DNA from: Pseudomonadota bacterium
GTDB lineage: Bacteria > Pseudomonadota > Alphaproteobacteria > UBA9219 > RGZA01
DNA length: 5,978 bases
Direction: 5' to 3'
Assembly: GCA_016195205.1 (NCBI GenBank)
Contig: JACQAB010000086.1
Location: 1-5,978, forward strand
The notes below the pieces were generated by a model that saw only the letters and a program-made list of their open reading frames with translations, was not told the DNA's origin and ran no database searches. Position 1 is the first letter of the stretch. Each line of letters opens with the position of its first letter. Below are positions 1 through 5,451 of the stretch, one piece after another. The position numbers were made by a program, and so were the translations under genes.

Positions 1-441
1 GGCCAGCGTGGGGCGCAGCTTGCGCGCGCGCTGCGCCAGGGGCTTGAGGCGCGGCGGCTGGTGCTGGATAAAAATTCCGGCCAGCTTTTGCATCCGCGCG
101 CGCTGATCGAAACGCTGAGCCAGCGGCTGGATGGCACCGCGGCGCATCTGGTGCTGGCTTTGAAAAACGGCTTGGCGCGCCGCGGGGAAATGCTGCAGCG
201 CCGCGCTTCGGCGTTGAGCCTGAAGCTGGGCTTCGCGCGGATTCTGGAGCGCGAGCAGGGGTTGGTGGGGCATCTTTCCACCATGCTGGAAAGCCTGTCG
301 TATCAGCGGGTTCTGCAGCGCGGCTTCGTGATGGTGCGCGACGCCGCGGGCGCGGCGGTGATGCGCGCGGCGGAAGTGAAGTCCGGACAGGAATTAGACC
401 TCACCTTCGCGGATGGAACGAAAAAAGTGCAAAGCCGGTAA
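1..441 (+). CDS. xseA: Exodeoxyribonuclease VII large subunit, C-terminal part (5' end outside window)
   Basis: The frame is open from base 1 and ends at TAA 439-441, giving the last 146 residues of a protein normally about 400-530 long. XseA with XseB forms exonuclease VII, a cytoplasmic nuclease that degrades single-stranded DNA into oligonucleotides. What is visible is the helical, Arg/Leu/Ala-rich stretch (about residues 1-98) that forms the long coiled-coil region in this family. It is followed by the characteristic C-terminal segment SYQRVLQRGFVMVRD (100-114) and a short beta-rich tail containing GQELDLTFADG (129-139). The N-terminal OB-fold and the catalytic core lie outside the window. 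The gene is very GC-rich, like the lipid A genes. No xseB follows; the next gene is unrelated and differs in composition. The ending is normal for the family, with no sign of truncation at the 3' end. Confidence 0.93.
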   Translation, partial: GQRGAQLARALRQGLEARRLVLDKNSGQLLHPRALIETLSQRLDGTAAHLVLALKNGLARRGEMLQRRASALSLKLGFARILEREQGLVGHLSTMLESLSYQRVLQRGFVMVRDAAGAAVMRAAEVKSGQELDLTFADGTKKVQSR

Positions 442-461
442 CGGTGAATCCTGTAATTTTT

Positions 462-480
462 AAAGCATTAATTGCTTTTT
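462..480 (+). terminator. Weak intrinsic terminator candidate after xseA
   Basis: AAAGCA (462-467) pairs with TGCTTT (473-478) around a 5-base loop, and a run of five T (476-480) overlaps the right arm. The position, 20 bases after the xseA stop, suits a terminator. The stem has only six pairs, two of them G-C, so it would be inefficient. The next gene has its own plausible ribosome site and may have its own promoter. Confidence 0.33.
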
Positions 481-502
481 CACCCTTCCCCAATAATATA
501 AC
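472..502 (+). promoter_or_regulatory. Possible promoter for the 130-codon gene
   Basis: TTGCTT (472-477) could be a -35 box. Either TAATAT (494-499, 16-base spacer) or TATAAC (497-502, 19-base spacer) could be the -10. The region is AT-rich and lies just upstream of the start at 526, but neither pairing is close to consensus and the -35 overlaps the putative terminator. This is weak support. Confidence 0.25.
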
Positions 503-525
503 GGCATATTTTAATTGGAGAATTT

Positions 526-918
526 ATGGGAGAAAACGTTTCTCTTGAAGCCGATACCGTCAAAGCGCTTGGAATAATGGGCATGACGAATCCTGTGGTG
601 AAAAGGCACGGGCTTGTCGAATATGATTTCGAGGGAAAAAGACATTATTACCTAATGGGAGGGCATCCCGATTCCCTCGGTGGTTTTGATTCCGGGATTC
701 GGGAATACGGAACGGTAAAGCCGGACGGTTCAAGAATTCCCCATAGTCTGGAAGAGATGCCCAGACATCCGATGGATGCGCACCGTATTCTTGAACAGGA
801 CAAGGGCTACCGGAAAATTATCGATGGCGGTCCGTTCAGAGATGCCAAAGGCTCTGATACATCCGCCAAAATGACGGCATCGATTCAGCGCCCGCGCGGA
901 GCGGGAATATCGGTTTAA
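526..918 (+). CDS. Hypothetical protein, 130 aa, not recognised
   Basis: I do not recognise this protein. The start is well supported: ATG at 526 is preceded by TTGGAG (515-520) at a 5-base spacing, and the frame ends at TAA 916-918. The product is soluble-looking, with no signal peptide and no membrane segment. It is rich in Gly, Asp, His, Arg and Pro, with a stretch YYLMGGHPDSLGGFDSGIREYG (about 41-62), a cluster of His and Met in MPRHPMDAHR (about 78-87), and a low-complexity basic/Gly tail. There are no cysteines. Base composition is near 50% GC where I counted (541-600), against about 75% in a comparable stretch of the neighbouring acyltransferase (1141-1200). This fits a lineage-specific or recently acquired gene. 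It converges on the acyltransferase with only 10 bases between stop codons. That it is expressed is an inference from the good ribosome site and intact frame. Confidence 0.68.
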   Translation: MGENVSLEADTVKALGIMGMTNPVVKRHGLVEYDFEGKRHYYLMGGHPDSLGGFDSGIREYGTVKPDGSRIPHSLEEMPRHPMDAHRILEQDKGYRKIIDGGPFRDAKGSDTSAKMTASIQRPRGAGISV

Positions 919-928
919 AACCGCAACG

Positions 929-1849
929 CTAGGCCTTCTTCTCTTCCACCCAGCGGTTATGCAGCCACAGCCATTGCGCCGGATCGTCGCGGATCCAGGC
1001 TTCAAGGCGGTCATTGATGGCCTGCATGATTTTGGCCTCGGCGGCGGGGTCGTTTTTCTCCCCGGCGGTCGGCATGCGCTCGAAGCTGATGCGAAAGCGC
1101 GTGGCTTTCAGGCGCTGCGTGCGGATCATCACCATTGGCACGTCCAGGCGCAGCGCCATGGCGGCGACGGCCGGCGCGGTCATGGCGTCACGGCCGAAAA
1201 ATTTAAGCTTCAGCCCCTCGTTCATTTTCTGATCGACCAGAATGCCCAGGTGCCCGCCCTTTTTCAGGTACCGCGCCAGCGCCATGCCGCCTTCCGACCC
1301 CTTGGCCATGCGGGTTGGGGAAAGCGGCCGACGGGCGAAATCCAGCAGCGCCGCCACAAAAGGGTTGTTGGGGTTGCGATAGGCAATGCCCAGCGGCAGA
1401 CCGTGGGCTTGGGTAAGAATGGGCGACATCTCCCAGTTGCCCAGATGCGCGCCGACGAAAATTCCGGGCTTGCCGTCATCGCGCAGGCGCCAGACTTCCT
1501 CGATGCCTTCGATGATGAAACGCTTGCCGTTGGCGAATTTTTTCAGATGCGGGTATTCGGCGATGATGCGGCCCAGATTTTCCCACATCCCTAGCAGGGT
1601 GGCTTCGTGCCGCGCCTGGGTCATCTCGGGCAGGGCGCGCGCCAGGTTTTTTCGCGCGCGGCGGTGAATGCCCAGGCGCGGTCCCAGGGTGCGGCCGATC
1701 ACGCCGCCCAGATGCGAAGCGGCTTCCAGCGGCAGGCAACGGAAGATAACCAGAAGAAAGGTGAAGCCCAAGGCCTCAAGGGCGTAACGCAGAACCTTGA
1801 GGAGGCCTTTCTGATGCAAGGCGGAAAGAAAATCTTCTTTGAAACTCAT
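929..1849 (-). CDS. lpxL: Late (secondary) acyltransferase of lipid A synthesis, LpxL/HtrB type
   Basis: 306 aa, the usual length for the family. LpxL-type enzymes transfer a fatty acyl chain from acyl-ACP to a hydroxyl of an acyl chain on Kdo-lipid IVA, at the cytoplasmic side of the inner membrane. The sequence shows an N-terminal hydrophobic anchor (about 24-42), the catalytic HX4E motif in GAHLGNWE (133-140; His135, Glu140), the DQ-containing segment LVDQKMNEG (204-212) followed by FFGRDAMTAP (217-226), and the C-terminal signature QWLWLHNRW (292-300). The FFG/MTAP segment is typical of alphaproteobacterial members. ATG at 1849 lies 6 bases after the lpxK stop with only a poor Shine-Dalgarno (AAAG), so translation is probably coupled to lpxK. 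The stop is TAG (931-929). The acyl chain used, and whether LpxL or LpxM is the better name, cannot be told from sequence; the symbol is by family. Confidence 0.9.
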   Translation of the reverse strand: MSFKEDFLSALHQKGLLKVLRYALEALGFTFLLVIFRCLPLEAASHLGGVIGRTLGPRLGIHRRARKNLARALPEMTQARHEATLLGMWENLGRIIAEYPHLKKFANGKRFIIEGIEEVWRLRDDGKPGIFVGAHLGNWEMSPILTQAHGLPLGIAYRNPNNPFVAALLDFARRPLSPTRMAKGSEGGMALARYLKKGGHLGILVDQKMNEGLKLKFFGRDAMTAPAVAAMALRLDVPMVMIRTQRLKATRFRISFERMPTAGEKNDPAAEAKIMQAINDRLEAWIRDDPAQWLWLHNRWVEEKKA

Positions 1850-1855
1850 GATCTT

Positions 1856-2830
1856 TTAAGAAATGCCCGTTGTCAGAGTTTTTAGCAAGGCCTCCAGCGG
1901 TTTTTCATCTTCCCATATAAGGCGCAGGTCGCACACCGTCAGGTGGGAAAGAAATTCGGCCGGGATTCGCGCGGCGTCCTTGGCGGTGGTGACCGGCAGG
2001 GCCGACAGCCGCCCGGCTTCTTTCAGCAGGCTTTCAATATCGGCCACGGTGTAGGGATGATGATCGGCAAAGCTGCGCGTGCCCAGCAGCACCGCGCCCT
2101 GTGCCTGCAGGCTGTTGAAGAATTTTTGCGGCAGGCCAAGACCGCAAAAGGCGAACACCGCGCGGGCCTTTAAATGATGGTCGCAGGTGGTTTCGGTTTT
2201 GGCGCGCAGCATCAGCTTGCCGCTTTGCGTGATTTTGGCGGGCGGCGTTCCGCCGCCGATCCACACCACGGCGTCAACGCGCCGCAGGGCGTCTGAAAGA
2301 TTTTCGCGCAACGGCCCGGCCGGAAAAATCTGGCCGTTGCCCAGCGCATGCTGGCCGTCCATCACCAACAGCGAGATATCCTTATAAAGCGCCAGGTTTT
2401 GCAGCCCGTCATCGAGGATCAGCATCTGGGCCCCGGCGGCCTGGGCGGAAAGCGCGCCGCGAACCTTATTCGCCGCCACCCAGGTCGGCGCGATTTCGGC
2501 CAACAACAGCGGCTCATCGCCTACTTGCGCGGCGCTGTGCTTTTTCGGATCGACGTAAAAGGGGCCGAGTTCGGTTCCGCCATAGCCACGGCTCAGGATA
2601 TGCACTTTCACGCCCTGGCTTTGCAGGCGCTGGGCCAGCTCGTTGACCACCGGGGTTTTGCCCGCGCCGCCCAGGGTGATGTTACCGACGCAGATGACGG
2701 GAATGGAAATTTTCTGGGCGGTGATGCGCCGGCGCAGGAATTTTCCGATCCCGCCATACAGCCAGCCCAGCGGCGCCAGCAGCCAGCCGAAGGGGGAAAA
2801 TTTCTGGTACCAAAAGGAGGGGGTGCGCAT
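1856..2830 (-). CDS. lpxK: Tetraacyldisaccharide 4'-kinase
   Basis: 324 aa, a full-length LpxK. It transfers the gamma-phosphate of ATP to the 4' position of tetraacyldisaccharide 1-phosphate, making lipid IVA, the acceptor for WaaA encoded just upstream. The sequence has an N-terminal amphipathic/hydrophobic membrane helix (about 14-34), the Walker A loop GNITLGGAGKTP (49-60), SRGYGG (80-85), VGDEPLLLA (103-111), DDGLQ (140-144; the family usually has DDGFQ), the strongly conserved GNGQIFPAGPLRE (164-176), ADHHPYT (255-261) and TTAKDAAR (281-288; usually TTEKDAVR). The start ATG at 2830 gives the family-typical beginning MRTPSFWYQK; no Shine-Dalgarno is visible before it. The gene ends at TAA (1858-1856), 6 bases before the acyltransferase start, and is separated from the fusion gene upstream by 102 bases holding the palindromic element. 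Confidence 0.96.
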   Translation of the reverse strand: MRTPSFWYQKFSPFGWLLAPLGWLYGGIGKFLRRRITAQKISIPVICVGNITLGGAGKTPVVNELAQRLQSQGVKVHILSRGYGGTELGPFYVDPKKHSAAQVGDEPLLLAEIAPTWVAANKVRGALSAQAAGAQMLILDDGLQNLALYKDISLLVMDGQHALGNGQIFPAGPLRENLSDALRRVDAVVWIGGGTPPAKITQSGKLMLRAKTETTCDHHLKARAVFAFCGLGLPQKFFNSLQAQGAVLLGTRSFADHHPYTVADIESLLKEAGRLSALPVTTAKDAARIPAEFLSHLTVCDLRLIWEDEKPLEALLKTLTTGIS

Positions 2831-2848
2831 GGAATGACCATAATCTAT

Positions 2849-2930
2849 ACGTCATCCCAGCGAAAGCTGGGATCCAGAGCCGTAGGACACGGCTTGGGGC
2901 CCTGGATGCCAGCTTTCGCTGGCATGACGT
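2849..2930. repeat. 82-bp palindromic element of three hairpins (REP/MITE-like)
   Basis: Two 29-base arms (2849-2877 and 2902-2930) are inverted copies matching at 27 of 29 positions. Each arm is itself a hairpin: ATCCCAGC-GAAA-GCTGGGAT in the left arm and ATGCCAGC-TTTC-GCTGGCAT in the right, each with an 8-bp perfect stem and a 4-base loop. Between them AGCCGT (2878-2883) and ACGGCT (2889-2894) form a third, 6-bp hairpin. From memory, repeats with the core GTCATCCCAGCGAAAGCTGG are dispersed in many copies in various proteobacterial genomes, which suggests a REP-like or miniature mobile element; the copy number here cannot be seen. No other copy was noticed in this window and no clear target duplication flanks it. 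It fills nearly all of the 102-base gap between the fusion gene and lpxK and would be part of a read-through mRNA. A T run follows the element on the plus strand only. Confidence 0.85.
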
Positions 2931-2932
2931 TT

Positions 2933-5377
2933 TTATTTAAGCGCCTCGTCTAAAAACGGCCGCAGCTCAGCCATAATATGTTCCAGCACCTCGTGCTGGC
3001 GGGCGGTGAAAGCGCGGGCGCGCAGGCGCATGTCGTTACCCGCGCCGCCCAGCAGGGTGAACAATTCTTTTTGCAGTTCTTCTTCGTGGGCCACCTGTTG
3101 TGCCGCGCCTTGCTGCACCATGTCGCGGGCGATTTCGGAAAAATTGCGCATGTCCGGGCCGAACAGAATAGCGCAGCCGAACGCCGCGGCTTCCACCGGG
3201 TTATGTCCGCCCACCTGGGTGAAGCTGCCGCCAATCACCGCCACCGGCGCCAGGCGGTAGAACAGGCCCATTTCGCCCAAGGTATCGGCGATGTAAACGG
3301 AGGTTTTTTCTTCCGGCAGCGCGCGCTCAGAACGGCGCAGGGTTTCCATATTCTGCGCCTTGCACAGCGCCATGATTTTTTCGGCGCGTTCCGGATGCCG
3401 CGGCACAATGATGGTCAAGAGATCGGTGTAGGATTTTTGCAGCACGGCGGCGGCGCGCAGGGCAATTTCTTCCTCGCCTTCATGCGTGGAGGCGATCAGC
3501 CATATCGGCCGCTTGCCAAGGCTTTCCTTGAAGGCGGCAAGGTTGGCTTCATTCACCGGCAGGGGCGCGGCGGTGGCTTTAAGATTGCCCACGCTTTTCG
3601 CGCCATAGGCGCCCAGGGTGCGCAGCCGCACGGCGTCGGCCTCGGTCTGCGCCAGCACCAGGTTGAACACGCGCAGCAGCGCGGCGATCCACAATCCGGC
3701 GAAATTCTCCCAGCGTTGGGCGGATTCCGCGCTCATCCGCGCGTTGACCAGCGCCGCCGAAACCGCATGGCGGCGCAGTTTGCCGATCAAATTCGGCCAC
3801 AACTCGGATTCGGTGACGATGGCGAAATCCGGACGCCAATAGGCCATGAAGCGTTCGGTGGCGGGCAGCGTGTCGACCGGCACGTATTGGTGGATGATGT
3901 TCGGGGGCAGGCGTTTTTTCAAAACCTCGGCGGAAGAGCGTGTGCCGGTGGTGAGTAAAATAGAAGGCCGCGCCGGGTGTGCTTCCAGACGCTCCAGCAG
4001 CGGCAGCAGGGAAAGCCCCTCGCCCACGGATGCGCCATGGCACCAGATCAGCTTGCCCAGGGGGCGCTTGACCGAGGCATGACCGAAGCGTTCCGGCAGC
4101 CGTTCGGGGTCTTCCTTGCCGTGCCGGGCGCGGTGGTTCAGGTAAATCGGCAGCAGCGGCTCCAGCACCATGCTGAAGGTGCGGTAGATGTTGGGATAAA
4201 ATTTCGGCAGGGTGCGGATGCGCCGCCACAGCATCTGCAGAAAATCCAGCGCCACCGAAAAACGTCCCAGCCGCCGCAAGGCGAAGGGCGTGGTGGCCTG
4301 CAGATTGTCGATGAACTGGCGGGTGCAGGCGCCCCAGGAATAATGGGTGGCGGCGAAGTCGTGGCAGGTTTGCGGATCGGCTTTCAACGCCAGCGCGCCC
4401 AGCACGGCGGTACGCAGATCGTCATCCAGCACGGAAACGCGCCGCGCTTCGGGCATGGCCAGGATGTCGCGCGGGCCCTGCACGGGATAGGCGGCGATGG
4501 GAAGGCCGCTGGCAAGTGCTTCTAGAATCACTAGGCCGAAGGTGTCGGTTTTCGAGGGGAACACGAAAACATCCGCGCCGGCGTAATGCCGGGCCAGATC
4601 TTCGCCGGTCTTGCGGCCCAGGAAGCGAATGCCGGGATATTTCTTTTTGAGGGATTCCATGTCCGGCCCGTCGCCGATGATGACCTTGGTGCCGGGCAGG
4701 TCGAGGGCCAGGAAGGCTTCCAGATTCTTTTCCACCGCCACGCGGCCCACATGAAGAGAAAGAGGCCGCGCCAGGCCTTCATAAGCGGGACAATTTTCAC
4801 TTTTATTTTTTTGCGGCTCGCTCTGCGGTTCCCGCAACCGCTCGCACGCACGTGGGTGGAACAGGCCCACATCCACCCCGCGTGACCAGCGTTTCAGGCG
4901 CTTGATGCGCCGCTTGCGCAGCAGGGATTCAAGGGTCGGCGTGGCCACCATCACGCAGCCCGACGGGGCGTGAAACCATTTCATGATCTGGTAGGTAATC
5001 AGCTTGGTGGTGTTGCGCAGCGGAAAAGGCGAACGCTGCTCCACATATTCCGGAAAGCAGGTGTGATAGGCGGTGGAGAAGGGCCGCCGGTGGCGCAGGC
5101 ACAAGCTGCGCATGGCATAGCCCAGCGGGCCCTCGGTGGAAATGTGGATGTAGTCGGGCTGGAAGCGGTCGAGGATTTTTTTTAGCCGCCTACCGGCAAA
5201 GAATTCCAGCTTGATTTCCGGATAGGTGGGCATGGGAAAGGTGAACAGGCTTTTTTCCGGGCCGGTGATTTCCACCTCGTGCCCCATGGCCTGCAATTCA
5301 CGGATGGTGAATTCCAGCGTGCGCACCACCCCGTTCAGCTGCGGGTGCCAAGCGTCGGAGATGATTAAAAGCTTCAT
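2933..5377 (-). CDS. waaA: Fused GT4 glycosyltransferase and Kdo transferase (WaaA/KdtA)
   Basis: 814 aa in one uninterrupted frame (ATG 5377, TAA 2935-2933). Residues 1 to about 360 form a GT-B family-4 glycosyltransferase: N-terminal DAWHPQLNGVVRT (8-20), TEGPLG (81-86), AYHTCFPEY (103-111), RWSRGVD (163-169), VGRVAVEKNL (210-219), GDGP (235-238) and PSKTDTFGLVILEALASGLP (274-293). In this last motif the usual EX7E is D278-X7-E286. It resembles the MgtA/SqdX-like group; its sugar and acceptor are unknown. After a basic/hydrophobic linker (361-392), residues 393-814 are a full-length WaaA (GT30), which moves Kdo from CMP-Kdo to lipid IVA: membrane-anchor helix and KEDPERLPERFG (421-432), WCHGASVGEG (445-454), ESELWPNL (523-530), NARMS (545-549), GNLK (597-600), STHEGEEE (630-637), VPRHPER (658-664), GGSFTQVGGHNPVEAAAFG (716-734). 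A polar loop (about 176-204) is inserted in the GT4 part. No Shine-Dalgarno precedes ATG 5377. It is first in the block with lpxK and lpxL. Confidence 0.93.
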   Translation of the reverse strand: MKLLIISDAWHPQLNGVVRTLEFTIRELQAMGHEVEITGPEKSLFTFPMPTYPEIKLEFFAGRRLKKILDRFQPDYIHISTEGPLGYAMRSLCLRHRRPFSTAYHTCFPEYVEQRSPFPLRNTTKLITYQIMKWFHAPSGCVMVATPTLESLLRKRRIKRLKRWSRGVDVGLFHPRACERLREPQSEPQKNKSENCPAYEGLARPLSLHVGRVAVEKNLEAFLALDLPGTKVIIGDGPDMESLKKKYPGIRFLGRKTGEDLARHYAGADVFVFPSKTDTFGLVILEALASGLPIAAYPVQGPRDILAMPEARRVSVLDDDLRTAVLGALALKADPQTCHDFAATHYSWGACTRQFIDNLQATTPFALRRLGRFSVALDFLQMLWRRIRTLPKFYPNIYRTFSMVLEPLLPIYLNHRARHGKEDPERLPERFGHASVKRPLGKLIWCHGASVGEGLSLLPLLERLEAHPARPSILLTTGTRSSAEVLKKRLPPNIIHQYVPVDTLPATERFMAYWRPDFAIVTESELWPNLIGKLRRHAVSAALVNARMSAESAQRWENFAGLWIAALLRVFNLVLAQTEADAVRLRTLGAYGAKSVGNLKATAAPLPVNEANLAAFKESLGKRPIWLIASTHEGEEEIALRAAAVLQKSYTDLLTIIVPRHPERAEKIMALCKAQNMETLRRSERALPEEKTSVYIADTLGEMGLFYRLAPVAVIGGSFTQVGGHNPVEAAAFGCAILFGPDMRNFSEIARDMVQQGAAQQVAHEEELQKELFTLLGGAGNDMRLRARAFTARQHEVLEHIMAELRPFLDEALK

Positions 5378-5397
5378 GGGGTGGATTGAGCTTGCAT
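5374..5397 (-). other. Possible 7-residue leader ORF overlapping the fusion-gene start
   Basis: An ATG at 5397 opens a short frame reading MQAQSTP whose TGA stop (5376-5374) overlaps the fusion gene's ATG (5377-5375) in an ATGA arrangement. The main start has no recognisable Shine-Dalgarno, so re-initiation from this mini-frame could help start translation. The mini-frame's own ribosome site is weak (GTGAG about 11 bases upstream), and such a short frame can easily arise by chance. Confidence 0.25.
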
Positions 5398-5420
5398 GAG
5401 AAACGGCTCACTTGTATAAC
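5392..5420 (+). promoter_or_regulatory. Promoter candidate for the right-edge gene, overlapping the divergent one
   Basis: TTGCAT (5392-5397), a 17-base spacer and TATAAC (5415-5420; five of six consensus bases) would start transcription near 5427, about 25 bases before ATG 5452. Its -10 shares bases 5415-5418 with the minus-strand -10. An inverted pair CTTGCA (5391-5396) / TGCAAG (5423-5428) brackets the two -10 boxes and might be a regulator site. Confidence 0.4.
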
Positions 5421-5440
5421 ATTGCAAGATATTCCAACAA
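5413..5440 (-). promoter_or_regulatory. Promoter candidate for the waaA-lpxK-lpxL block
   Basis: Read on the minus strand, TTGTTG (5440-5435) is a possible -35. A 16-base spacer leads to TATACA (5418-5413), which is preceded by TG at the extended -10 position. Transcription would start near 5406, about 29 bases before the fusion-gene ATG. The extended -10 is good and the -35 is only partial. It is the only convincing candidate upstream of the block. Confidence 0.4.
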
Positions 5441-5451
5441 GGCATAGTTAA

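Noticed and set aside
911..923. Palindrome CGGTTTAAAACCG between the convergent genes, considered as a shared terminator
   Set aside because: Its arms meet at a single central base, leaving no loop, the usable stem is short, and no T run follows on either strand.
959..1594. Plus-strand frame of 211 codons antisense to the acyltransferase
   Set aside because: The opposite strand carries the intact HX4E acyltransferase. The antisense product shows no motif and has the same shadow-frame composition.
2830..2850. TATAGA on the minus strand just upstream of lpxK as a -10 box
   Set aside because: No -35-like hexamer lies at a proper distance, and the start would be only a few bases before the ATG.
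2902..2936. Right arm of the palindrome plus T run read as a plus-strand terminator
   Set aside because: The hairpin and T run have terminator form on the plus strand, but both flanking genes are on the minus strand, so there is no plus-strand gene to terminate; the T run is part of the fusion gene's stop region.
2348..2953. Plus-strand frame of 201 codons antisense to lpxK and running through the palindrome
   Set aside because: It is opposite the conserved LpxK motifs, and its last part is translated palindrome; no protein family is recognisable.
2978..3958. Long plus-strand frame (326 codons) antisense to the WaaA half
   Set aside because: It lies wholly opposite a gene with many WaaA motifs. 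Its product is a Gln/His/Arg/Gly-rich composition typical of the reverse frame of GC-rich coding DNA, with no recognisable domain.
4169..4234. Internal ATG codons (4234 and 4171, minus strand) as a separate start for WaaA
   Set aside because: Neither has a Shine-Dalgarno upstream, and the frame is continuous with the GT4 domain. A separate start cannot be excluded, but nothing in the sequence supports it.
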